The position numbers and the translations under genes were made by a program. The notes below the pieces were generated by a model. That model was not told the DNA's origin. It did no database searches and saw nothing but the letters and a program-made list of their open reading frames with translations. Below are positions 1-6,821 of a DNA stretch of 43,698 nucleotides, piece after piece (position 1 is the first letter of the stretch; each line of letters begins with the position of its first letter). This DNA comes from CAVVVS01 sp963751355 (GTDB taxonomy: Bacteria > Bacteroidota > Ignavibacteria > Ignavibacteriales > Ignavibacteriaceae), in the NCBI GenBank assembly GCA_963751355.1, contig CAVVVS010000138.1, forward strand, positions 1-43,698, given 5' to 3'.

Positions 1-834
1 TTATTTTATTAATAATAATTTTTTTGTTTCTTCAAAATTCCCAGCAAGCATTCTACAAAAATAAAGACCACTTGATAATCCACCGGCATTAAAGGATATA
101 CTATAATTACCTGGTTTTTTCTCTTCATTAACTAATGTTGATACCTCTCTACCTAAATAATCAAATATTTTTATGTTCACGTAACTATTATTATAAATAG
201 AATATCTTATTGTTGTTATTGGATTAAATGGATTCGGGTAATTTTGCATCAACTCGAACATAATTGATTTCGATTGTATATCATTAACTATCCCTAATGG
301 AAATCCATTTAACGACATTGAGTAAAGTAGGTAATGTGGTGCCTCACCTCCGTATATCTCAATAAGACCAACTTTGGGAGCAAAAGTATATAGGATATCT
401 GCATCTCTATATTGTGGAATGTCAAAAGACAACTCAATGCACTGCGAATAAGTTCCATTGTCAGTCTCTACTATGAAATACTTAAACAGTTTTACTTCGT
501 ATGCATATAAGGAATCGAAAGATGGGAATGTATAGACAGTTCCATTGTCTTTTGTAAAATCAAACCACAAATAGTCAATTCCATTTATTTTCTTCCATAT
601 ATTCCCTTCAATATCTTTACGAATAGTATCCATAAAGTTCGTGTTGAGATCATTTCCATAAAGAAAATATTTCATCTCGCCGATATTTATAGAATCTGAG
701 ACATGATAAGTTATTGTATTTGTAGTATCATAGTTTCCACAATAGGTCCAAGAATTACCAACTTCAAGGGGGAAATAATCTTGTGCAAATATTTTCGTAA
801 ATAGAAGAAATGAAAGTATGATAATATGTTTCAT
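1..834 (-). CDS. Secreted protein with T9SS type A sorting domain
   Basis: 277 residues, complete: the stop codon is the first three bases of the window. Residues 1-17 are a signal peptide ending FAQ. About 18-190 is a body I do not recognise. About 197-277 is a T9SS type A C-terminal sorting domain with the YPNPFNPITTI motif, a GREVSTLVN strand, SSGLYFCRM and the basic end KKLLLIK. By family knowledge such proteins cross the inner membrane by Sec and the outer membrane by the Por/T9SS machine. A GAGGG ribosome site lies just before the ATG. It is the last unit of a minus-strand run of single-gene cassettes and has an intron-tail-like block (938-1007) upstream of its start. Function of the body is unknown; the secretion call is firm. 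Confidence 0.85.
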   Translation of the reverse strand: MKHIIILSFLLFTKIFAQDYFPLEVGNSWTYCGNYDTTNTITYHVSDSINIGEMKYFLYGNDLNTNFMDTIRKDIEGNIWKKINGIDYLWFDFTKDNGTVYTFPSFDSLYAYEVKLFKYFIVETDNGTYSQCIELSFDIPQYRDADILYTFAPKVGLIEIYGGEAPHYLLYSMSLNGFPLGIVNDIQSKSIMFELMQNYPNPFNPITTIRYSIYNNSYVNIKIFDYLGREVSTLVNEEKKPGNYSISFNAGGLSSGLYFCRMLAGNFEETKKLLLIK

Positions 835-937
835 CTTACCCTCAATATATTATTAATGAATACTACTATACCATGAGATAGAAGAAATATGAGAAGTATT
901 TCTTATACTGTTTCACTGAACTATTTTTATTACAGCC

Positions 938-1007
938 GTCATGGTAGGAATGCCTGTTACCAGGCACCCCCCACACAGATCCCGGCGTGCAGTTTTTCCG
1001 CACCGGT
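938..1007 (-). mobile_element. Group II intron 3'-end remnant (domain V/VI-like), copy 1
   Basis: Read on the minus strand, this block forms two hairpins. The first is CCGG-TGC...GCA-CG-CCGG with a two-base CG bulge on the 3' strand, as in intron domain V. The second is GGGGTGCCTG-GTAA-CAGGCATTCC with an unpaired A eight bases before the end (...CCATGAC), as in domain VI with a branch-point A. It is the only copy in which both strands of the first hairpin survive. No reverse transcriptase or other intron domain is present, so it is a truncated remnant. The assignment rests on folding by eye. Confidence 0.55.
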
Positions 1008-1137
1008 GTTGTTATTTTATAAAGTTCTTTAATTATAAGGAGCAGATTTATTTTTTAGGAAATAAAAAACAATAAAATAATTTTACAACACTTATTGACT
1101 TTTTACATAACGGCTTGAAAAGCATTGTTAACTGCAT

Positions 1138-1749
1138 TTATTTATTTAATCTATCCATTATCCATTTGCCCTCACGAACTGCAACATCAGAAAAGTTTCT
1201 TTCAACATTTCGTTTAGACCGGTTCCACAAATGAGCATAATCAAGGGGTGGGTCAATTCCAAAAACGGCCACAGGTTTAATAAATGTGCTATCAGTATTT
1301 ATATTGGCTTTTTCTGTATATATTAGTGACAGCATTGCTCCCGATGAAAATCCTCCTAAAACAAACTTATTTTGGATAAATGTATATTGATTCACAATTT
1401 GTTGAAAAATGATATCTAAAAACTTACGCTCCGGATAAAACGTATCAGTTCCCCAATTAATTGATGGAAATACTACTAATATATTTTTTTTAACTGCAAG
1501 TTCGTGTAATGAAATTTGTTTCATCACCTCTTCAATACTTTCGCCACCACCCGGAAGTAAAACTAAGACTCCAATGGGTTTATTATTAGGAACTAATTTA
1601 TAATAAAAGAGATTTGTAGAGTCTTTATCGTTAGTTGCGTACAAATTATATGGGTCTTTGTTATCAACAATTACTTTTTCAAAAATCTGTCCATAAGCAA
1701 TAACTTCAATGAACATTACAATCATAAAACCAATTATAATTGTTCTCAT
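1138..1749 (-). CDS. Secreted alpha/beta-hydrolase-like protein
   Basis: 203 residues with an N-terminal signal peptide (about 1-20, ending AYG). The segment IGVLVLLPGGGES resembles the beta3-oxyanion region, and GGFSSGAML around residue 133 is a nucleophile elbow (G-x-S-x-G) of the alpha/beta-hydrolase fold. The protein is short for the family and I cannot identify the acid and histidine of the triad with certainty, so it may be a poly(3HB)-depolymerase/esterase-like protein or a shortened one. AAAGG lies upstream of the ATG. It is flanked by an intron-tail-like block 34 bp upstream of its start, consistent with a single-gene cassette. Substrate unknown. Confidence 0.65.
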   Translation of the reverse strand: MRTIIIGFMIVMFIEVIAYGQIFEKVIVDNKDPYNLYATNDKDSTNLFYYKLVPNNKPIGVLVLLPGGGESIEEVMKQISLHELAVKKNILVVFPSINWGTDTFYPERKFLDIIFQQIVNQYTFIQNKFVLGGFSSGAMLSLIYTEKANINTDSTFIKPVAVFGIDPPLDYAHLWNRSKRNVERNFSDVAVREGKWIMDRLNK

Positions 1750-1782
1750 TATTGATAACCTTTCATTAATTATTTATGCAGC

Positions 1783-1845
1783 GTCGTGGTAGGAATGCCT
1801 GTTACCAGGCACCCCCACACAGATCCCGGCGTGCAGTTTTTAGCT
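1783..1845 (-). mobile_element. Group II intron 3'-end remnant, copy 2
   Basis: Near-identical to the block at 938-1007: GCACGCCGGGATCTGTGTGG, then GGTGCCTGGTAACAGGCA, then ATTCCTACCACGAC. The 5' strand of the domain V-like hairpin is replaced by sequence that leads straight from the attC site at 1856-1919. It lies between that attC and the start of the hydrolase gene. Confidence 0.55.
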
Positions 1846-1855
1846 TTGTGCCTTA

Positions 1856-1919
1856 GTCCAACCGGAACAAAGGATTATGCCTCTGCTCGCTTCTGCATGA
1901 ATCCCTTATAACGTTATAT
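1856..1919 (-). other. attC-like recombination site (short type)
   Basis: On the minus strand it runs from ATATAAC (degenerate RYYYAAC core) to GTTGGAC (perfect GTTRRRY core). Between them a stem GGATT-c-ATGC pairs with GCAT-AATCC, leaving one extrahelical base as attC sites require. It follows the GNAT-like remnant stop by about 25 bp. Orientation matches cassettes transcribed on the minus strand. Confidence 0.6.
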
Positions 1920-1944
1920 TTTGCTTTTTATATGAGTAAGATGT

Positions 1945-2062
1945 TTACTTAACTTGAAACCAGTGAATACTTTTGTTTTCTTTAAATCCTAGTTTTAATA
2001 ACAGATCCTTTGCTCGTTTATTATGCGCTTCTGTACATGCAAATGGAAGTTCCCCTTTGTAT
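1945..2062 (-). pseudogene. C-terminal fragment of a GNAT-type acetyltransferase
   Basis: The minus strand reads GELPFACTEAHNKRAKDLLL followed by KLGFKENKSIHWFQVK and a stop. This is the typical last helix and strand of GNAT N-acetyltransferases (N-x-R/A-x-x-L-Y/L-x-K-x-G-F). Only about 38 residues remain, with no start codon, directly abutting the 3' end of the VOC gene in another frame. It is the 3' end of an older cassette gene whose front was replaced by the VOC gene. The attC site that follows may originally have belonged to the GNAT gene. Confidence 0.6.
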
Positions 2063-2070
2063 TTCTACTA

Positions 2071-2478
2071 TCAAGAATTATTACTTAAATGGGCTTCGGG
2101 TATTGTCGGTTCGAATAATTCAATAGGATTACCTGAAGGGTCGTCAACAATGATTTGTTTGCCGCCGATACCAACAACTATGTTGTTGCGGAAGTGAACT
2201 CCAACTTTTCTGAGTTCCTCTACTATAGAATTAATATTAGTTACTTCAATGGCAAATCGATTCCAACCTCCTGGTAACTGTTGAGTACCATCGGGCATTG
2301 CTTGACCTCCCCCGCCTGAAGGATTTGGAGCGCTAAGCACTAGACGAAGGTCATTGTGTGATAGCATAGCAAATGGAGGGGCTGGGTGCATCACTAATTT
2401 GAAACCAAGATGTTCCGTGTAAAACTTAATTGCACTATCTACATCGTTCACTATGTATCGAACCTGAACTATAGACAT
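2071..2478 (-). CDS. VOC family (glyoxalase/bleomycin-resistance-like) protein
   Basis: 135 residues, usual single-unit VOC length. VQVRYIVNDVDSAIKFYTEHLGFKL at the start and FRNNIVVGIGGKQIIVDDPSGNPIELFEP at the end are the two beta-alpha-beta-beta-beta modules of the vicinal oxygen chelate fold; the DPSGNPIELFEP ending carries the usual metal-ligand glutamate. These proteins are metal-dependent lyases, dioxygenases or drug-binding resistance proteins; which applies here cannot be read. GGAGG lies upstream of the ATG. VOC proteins are frequent integron-cassette cargo. Its 3' end abuts a GNAT fragment. Confidence 0.8.
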   Translation of the reverse strand: MSIVQVRYIVNDVDSAIKFYTEHLGFKLVMHPAPPFAMLSHNDLRLVLSAPNPSGGGGQAMPDGTQQLPGGWNRFAIEVTNINSIVEELRKVGVHFRNNIVVGIGGKQIIVDDPSGNPIELFEPTIPEAHLSNNS

Positions 2479-2656
2479 CTCTTTATCCTCCGATCTTATA
2501 AATAAAAGTTTGTAATTAGATTATAAATATTTCTGAATATAAATATTGCCTTTAAATAAGTTGGAATTTTATATGCAATAATATTTGTTGCTGCTTCTCT
2601 TTATTTAATAATTTTCTTGTGTCGTGTTTCCAAATTCATTGTAACCATATTGCATC

Positions 2657-2718
2657 GTAGTGCTAGGAATGCCTGTTACCAGGCACTCCCCACACACAGA
2701 TCCCGGCGTGCAGTTTTA
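2657..2718 (-). mobile_element. Group II intron 3'-end remnant, copy 3
   Basis: Same block as 938-1007, ending ATTCCTAGCACTAC (two changes in the terminal strand). It begins immediately after the GTTGGAC core of the attC at 2719-2810 and lies about 180 bp upstream of the VOC gene start. Confidence 0.5.
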
Positions 2719-2810
2719 GTCCAACAAAGGATTATGCCTCGGCATGTTTACCAAACGGAACAATTTATTGTGAGGGTTGGCTTCGGCATGAATCACTTAT
2801 AACGTTATCT
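2719..2810 (-). other. attC-like recombination site (short type, larger loop)
   Basis: Cores on the minus strand are AGATAAC (degenerate) and GTTGGAC (perfect). The stem GATTcATGCC pairs with GGCATAATC, leaving one extrahelical C. The loop is about 50 bases, larger than in the sister sites at 1856 and 3638. It starts 6 bp after the stop of the outer-membrane protein gene. Confidence 0.6.
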
Positions 2811-2816
2811 TGCTCC

Positions 2817-3476
2817 CTAAAATGTTACTCCAAATAACAGTTGATTATTATTTACAATTGAATCATTATAATGATACATATACCTTAAATTCAAATCCAT
2901 CCTATCAGTTAATCTGTATTTCAATCCAACACCAATTCCCATTGTAAAAGATGAACCATCATTTAATGGCGGAGCTACCTCTTTATATTCTTCGGGAACT
3001 TCACTTATTGTATCGAAATATCCAGCTATTCCATCGAACGTTGTTCCTTCTGCTAGAGAACTTGAAATATTATAACCTACTTCTAAAAATGTAGTTGGAG
3101 TGAAAGTTTTATCTAACCACGAGTATTCTGCACCAATGCTAACCGGGATTATCGTATACTTTATCCTATCAACAACTAGCAATCTTGTAACATACTTTGA
3201 AAAATCATCTATATTAACAAAGCTGGAACTTCTTACTTGATAAGAGTTGTCATTAAAAAGAGTTGAATATCCGATAGATATTTTTCCCAAAATTTTCGAA
3301 GTTAAATTTGTTTTAACTTCAATATTTATTGCCGTACCTGCTGTTGGTAGTGTATTGAAATTAGTTCCACCTAGAATACCGAAATAAACCTTTGAAAAAG
3401 ACGATTCATTTTGTAATTCTTGGGCTGATACATTTACAGTAATTAAAGAAACAGCTAAGAGAAATAATGCTTTCAT
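2817..3476 (-). CDS. Outer-membrane beta-barrel protein
   Basis: 219 residues with a signal peptide (1-18, cleavage after VSA). Alternating amphipathic strands are visible, for example FGILGGTNF, KISIGYSTLF, TFLEVGYNIS, FTMGIGVGLKYRLTDRMDLN and LRYMYHYNDS, and the last residue is F (GVTF), the classical BAM signal. This is the OmpW/OmpX-like small barrel class seen throughout Bacteroidota. GAGG precedes the ATG. It is a single-gene cassette with an attC just downstream and an intron-tail-like block upstream. Specific function unknown. Confidence 0.75.
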   Translation of the reverse strand: MKALFLLAVSLITVNVSAQELQNESSFSKVYFGILGGTNFNTLPTAGTAINIEVKTNLTSKILGKISIGYSTLFNDNSYQVRSSSFVNIDDFSKYVTRLLVVDRIKYTIIPVSIGAEYSWLDKTFTPTTFLEVGYNISSSLAEGTTFDGIAGYFDTISEVPEEYKEVAPPLNDGSSFTMGIGVGLKYRLTDRMDLNLRYMYHYNDSIVNNNQLLFGVTF

Positions 3477-3563
3477 TGCAACCTCGGGTTTATTGATGAA
3501 TAAAATAGTTAATTATGAACCCGTATAAAACTTTATTCCATACTCCTTTTTTTATTAGCAATA

Positions 3564-3637
3564 GTCGTGGTAGGAATGCCTGTTACCAGGCACCCCCCAC
3601 ACTGATCCCAGTGTACAGTTTTTAGCTTTGCGGCTTA
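3564..3637 (-). mobile_element. Group II intron 3'-end remnant, copy 4
   Basis: Same block as 938-1007 with paired changes in the domain V-like part (TGTACACTGGGATCAGTGT in place of TGCACGCCGGGATCTGTGT). The domain VI-like hairpin is perfect and ends CCTACCACGAC. It directly follows the attC core at 3638. Confidence 0.5.
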
Positions 3638-3695
3638 GTTCAACAAAGGATTATGCCTCGGCTGGCTTCGGCATGAATCCCTTATAACGTTAGGT
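3638..3695 (-). other. attC-like recombination site (short type, best example)
   Basis: 58 bp on the minus strand from ACCTAAC (perfect RYYYAAC) to GTTGAAC (perfect GTTRRRY). The stem AAGGGATT-c-ATGCC pairs with GGCAT-AATCCTTT, with one extrahelical C and a short GAAGCCAGCCGA loop. It begins 4 bp after the stop of the helicase gene, the classic cassette arrangement. Confidence 0.7.
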
Positions 3696-3699
3696 TGGT

Positions 3700-4920
3700 T
3701 TATTGCACTAACCATTTTTTAGGTAATTGTATCCCGAACTCTTTATATCTTGGATTTGTATTAAAAACAATCAAGTTCTCTCGTGTTCTTGTAATTGCTG
3801 TATAAATAATTTTGTCTAATATTTCTAAAGATGATTTAGTTTTAGGTGCAATAAAAATTATAACATTCAGACTTTCCCAACCTTTAAAGCTATGAATAGT
3901 AGACATTTTTAATCGTCCATCCCCGTTCCAAAATGCTCTTTTATGTTTATGATAATTAGATTCCTCTTCATCTTCAAATACATGATTAACACCAATATTT
4001 TTATTTTCAAAAAAATCTACAAATTCTTTACCTATAAATCTGTCGGGAAGCAAAATTACTATGTCAGAAGCATTTATTTTTTCTTTTTTCAAAAATTTAA
4101 ATGCTTTCCAAATAGATTCTAATTTCTCTGCGGGATTTATTTCTAACCATATTGTGTGAGGATTGTATTCTCTGTCAAAAAGTGTTGGTTGAATAATTTC
4201 TTCGGCTTCAATCTCTTGATTTAAATTGAACAATTTGCTGAATATATTAGAATACTCTACAACTTTTTTGGGCAATCTGAAAACTGTTTTTAATTCACGC
4301 CAACGACCACTAAATTTTACATTTCGCATACTACCATCAATCCAGTTCAATTCTCTTTCATATATATTTTGTTTCTTATCAACAACGAGTAGTAATTCAT
4401 CTCTTTCTGTTAAAAACTTACTTAATAAATCATACCAATCCCAATAATAATCTTGTCCTTCGTCTATTAAGATAGCATCCCACTTTTGATAGTTTCTATC
4501 TTTCACAACTTTTTTAACTTCTTCACCTATAATAGAACGAAATAATTCTTCACCGAATCCTTTAGGCCACTTAATACCATAGTGATTTAATATATCTTTG
4601 CAAAAACCGTGAAAATGATTAAAGGTTATATATGGCATTCCAAATTCATCTTTCCACTCAAATTCAAAAGGAGCTCTCTGAATCATATCCCTTATATAAT
4701 GCCATAGCGTAATGTTAAAAGTTAAGATTAGAACTCGTTTTTTTTGAGAAGCTAGTTTTGCAGCTCGATAAGCTAAAATTTGTGTCTTACCACTTCCAGC
4801 AACACCTCTCAAACGATAATGTCCCGGTAATGGTTCGGCGTGTTCTTTTTGACGAGGCGTTAATTTGAGGGAAATAGTCTGCTCAAGAGAATGATAAGGT
4901 GGATTTAACCAAAATAACAA
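3700..4920 (-). CDS. SF1 (UvrD/Rep-like) helicase half of a NERD-helicase
   Basis: 406 residues. Motif I GVAGSGKT at 39-46, motif II DEGQD at 153-157, motif III-like VVDKKQNIY, motif V STIHSFKGWES and motif VI YTAITRTRENLIV identify a superfamily I ATP-dependent DNA helicase. The first codon here is TTG and there is no convincing start. The same reading frame continues upstream through 4921-5007 to a TAG at 5008-5010 and then into the NERD gene, so this is the C-terminal half of a single ~615-residue protein interrupted by one stop. NERD-helicase proteins act on DNA and are common in accessory regions, sometimes as defence genes (inference). An attC lies 4 bp after its stop. Confidence 0.8.
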   Translation of the reverse strand: MLFWLNPPYHSLEQTISLKLTPRQKEHAEPLPGHYRLRGVAGSGKTQILAYRAAKLASQKKRVLILTFNITLWHYIRDMIQRAPFEFEWKDEFGMPYITFNHFHGFCKDILNHYGIKWPKGFGEELFRSIIGEEVKKVVKDRNYQKWDAILIDEGQDYYWDWYDLLSKFLTERDELLLVVDKKQNIYERELNWIDGSMRNVKFSGRWRELKTVFRLPKKVVEYSNIFSKLFNLNQEIEAEEIIQPTLFDREYNPHTIWLEINPAEKLESIWKAFKFLKKEKINASDIVILLPDRFIGKEFVDFFENKNIGVNHVFEDEEESNYHKHKRAFWNGDGRLKMSTIHSFKGWESLNVIIFIAPKTKSSLEILDKIIYTAITRTRENLIVFNTNPRYKEFGIQLPKKWLVQ

Positions 4921-5007
4921 TTCTTCATTCCATTCTTTTTGCCAATAGGAACTTTGGCTTCGATATACATCAGGAGCTATTTGGGAAATATTATCTTTAG
5001 ATTTTAA

Positions 5008-5553
5008 CTAGTCATTTCCAAAAATTGGGGTATGGCTTTTTGAATATTTGGAAAAGAATTTTGTAGCTCTATCTGTAGTCTCATTGTGGAAATACAATCC
5101 AACTTTAATTACACCATAAACATTTTTATTTTTATCCGTTAGTTCACCAATAATTGGTAACAATTGGCTAATTATTTTTTCTTTATAATGTTCAACTTGT
5201 CTAATTGGACTTTTGATTGGATGTTTTCCATTTTTGTCTATAACAAATAAACTAGAGTAGTTTTTATTTGACTGATTATTAAAATCATCAAAACCATCAT
5301 TAGCTTTATTCCAAACATAGGAATTCAAACTCCAATCTTTAACTTCATATATTTGTAAACCAACATTTGGTCTAAAGATAATTACATCTGGACGGACTCC
5401 GTTTAAATAGGATTGAGCAAAAATCAACCATTCACTTGGTAAGTATTTATCTAGATATTCAAGAAGGTACATTTCACCTGAAGTGAGAGGATTAGGGAGC
5501 CTTAAAAGGGTTTCCCAATTCGGAAATATTCTTGATTGTTTTTTTGTTTCCAT
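5008..5553 (-). CDS. NERD nuclease-related domain half of a NERD-helicase
   Basis: 181 residues ending at a TAG. The core GVRPDVIIF (D55) followed by LQIYEVKDW (E70, K72) is the PD-(D/E)xK-like signature of the nuclease-related domain. The N-terminal E in the NPLTSGEMYLLEYL helix fits the fold. In full-length relatives NERD precedes a UvrD-like helicase, and here the helicase follows in the same frame after one TAG and 29 further codons. So the stop is either a nonsense mutation that splits the gene or is read through. The start lies 13 bp from the end of the intron-tail-like block at 5566. Confidence 0.75.
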   Translation of the reverse strand: METKKQSRIFPNWETLLRLPNPLTSGEMYLLEYLDKYLPSEWLIFAQSYLNGVRPDVIIFRPNVGLQIYEVKDWSLNSYVWNKANDGFDDFNNQSNKNYSSLFVIDKNGKHPIKSPIRQVEHYKEKIISQLLPIIGELTDKNKNVYGVIKVGLYFHNETTDRATKFFSKYSKSHTPIFGND

Positions 5554-5565
5554 ACTTTAACAGCC

Positions 5566-5628
5566 GTCGTGGTAGGAATGCATGTCACCAGGCATCCCCC
5601 ACACAGATCCCGGCGTGCAGTTTCAGCT
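5566..5628 (-). mobile_element. Group II intron 3'-end remnant, copy 5
   Basis: Same block as 938-1007 with small changes (GATGCCTGGTGACATGCATTCC), ending CCTACCACGAC 13 bp before the NERD start codon. It is fused to a deleted attC arm at 5631-5671. Confidence 0.5.
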
Positions 5629-5630
5629 TT

Positions 5631-5671
5631 GCCTCTGCAGGCTTCGGCATGAATCCCTTATAACGTTAGGT
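5631..5671 (-). other. Deleted attC-like site
   Basis: The ACCTAAC core and the ascending stem GGGATTCATGCCGAAGCC match the site at 3638-3695. About 25 bases holding the return stem and the GTTRRRY core are missing, so GAGGC runs directly into AAAGCT of the intron-tail block. Probably no longer recombinogenic. Confidence 0.5.
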
Positions 5672-5717
5672 GCATCTTTTGTAAAATATGAATGCTCTTT
5701 AATTTATTATTCAATTA

Positions 5718-6233
5718 TTATTTTTCAGAAACAATTCTATCTCTGCCGTGTGAACAATGAAATTGTATTATCTTCCATTGGTCTTTTATTCTTTTAAATA
5801 CTAATGTAGCTGCTGAGTCTATCTTATGGTGAACATTTTCTTTGGTAATGTAATCCCAAACATAAATTACAGTTACTGAACCGGAATTATCACTCAATAC
5901 TGATGTTCGTATTTCTTTTACTACATCTTGATATTTTTTGAATTCTCTACTCCTATCTTCTTGCATACTTTCATAAACAATTTTCTTCCATTGTTCGTAA
6001 CCTTTAAAAGGAAATCCGTCTATAATAATTGACAAATCTTTATCCTGAGCAAATGGTTTTAGCATTTCTTCTTCATAAAAAGGAGGTTCCCAACTCTTTA
6101 AATTATCAATGGCAATTTTTTCAAGTTTCTCTTTTATTTTAGCTTTATCAGTAGGTGCCTTGTTATCTTGACAAAATTGGTTTGGGAAAAAGGAAATAAA
6201 CAGTAGAATAGTAATTAAAAATGTTTTATACAT
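5718..6233 (-). CDS. Secreted NTF2-like (SnoaL/DUF4440-type) protein
   Basis: 171 residues with a signal peptide (1-21, ending FCQ). The remainder has the cone-shaped alpha+beta layout of NTF2-like proteins: an N-terminal helix, FPFKGYEQWKKIVYES, then strands ending SATLVFKRIKDQWKIIQFHCSHG. The conserved xxWKIxxxHxSx ending is typical of DUF4440/SnoaL-like ketosteroid-isomerase relatives. An AAAGGG ribosome site precedes the ATG. Role unknown. It is a single-gene unit in the cassette run, followed by the deleted attC at 5631-5671. Confidence 0.7.
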   Translation of the reverse strand: MYKTFLITILLFISFFPNQFCQDNKAPTDKAKIKEKLEKIAIDNLKSWEPPFYEEEMLKPFAQDKDLSIIIDGFPFKGYEQWKKIVYESMQEDRSREFKKYQDVVKEIRTSVLSDNSGSVTVIYVWDYITKENVHHKIDSAATLVFKRIKDQWKIIQFHCSHGRDRIVSEK

Positions 6234-6296
6234 TTTTCGCCCTTTTATTATCTTATATATAATTATTCTCTTTGAAATACATTATCACTTATTTAG

Positions 6297-6407
6297 CACA
6301 TAATGGACATGCAATTAAGCTGCCGCCCGTAACAAGAGAATTAGTTTAATTTTATCTCAAAAATGCTGGGTACAGGAATGCTGGCGGGTAAATTTGCTTA
6401 TTATATG
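6297..6407 (-). other. Degenerate attC-like palindrome
   Basis: CACATAAT...GCAATTAAGCTGCCGCCC on the plus strand pairs with GGCGGG...AATTTGCTTATTATATG. The stem has three blocks interrupted by unpaired bases. The GCAATTAAG(C/T)TGC arm is the same as in the long attC at 10184, but both cores have decayed (AAT in place of AAC). It lies 10 bp after the stop of the DUF6804-like gene. Confidence 0.4.
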
Positions 6408-6416
6408 TTTTTTAAT

Positions 6417-6740
6417 TTATTTTTCTTTTATCAAAAATATTGATACTAAAAAGATTATCCCCACTATTAAATCGGCTATCTGCCAAGTATTTTTTCCTAA
6501 ATAAAATGGTACAATCGGATTAAATAAAATTGCAATTAAGCCAAAAATCCAAACGCCTAGATTAATGCTTTCTTTCTTGCTAAAAGCAATGAATGCAGTA
6601 TAAATTGCTGTTGCAACAACCACCCATCGTAAAAACTTATAATAGCCAATTTTTTGGTTCGTAAGTGCTATAAATAATAATATTGATGTAATAAATCTTG
6701 CTATTACTGAGCTGGTAAAAAAATTCTTTATACTTTTCAT
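6417..6740 (-). CDS. DUF6804-like small membrane protein
   Basis: 107 residues with four predicted membrane segments (about 12-30, 35-52, 62-80 and 88-104). The pattern YYKFLRWVVVATAIY, then GVWIFGLIAILFNPIVPFYL and TWQIADLIVGIIFLVSIF, matches my recollection of the DUF6804 family. Function unknown. The start ATG is at the end of a short AT-rich leader without a strong ribosome site. It is a single-gene unit with a decayed attC downstream. Confidence 0.65.
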   Translation of the reverse strand: MKSIKNFFTSSVIARFITSILLFIALTNQKIGYYKFLRWVVVATAIYTAFIAFSKKESINLGVWIFGLIAILFNPIVPFYLGKNTWQIADLIVGIIFLVSIFLIKEK

Positions 6741-6821
6741 AATTGTCTGAACTTTACAAGTAATCTGTACTCAGTTTTAATTTAAAATATTAATTGAAAA
6801 TTAATTCTACATCTGAATTCT

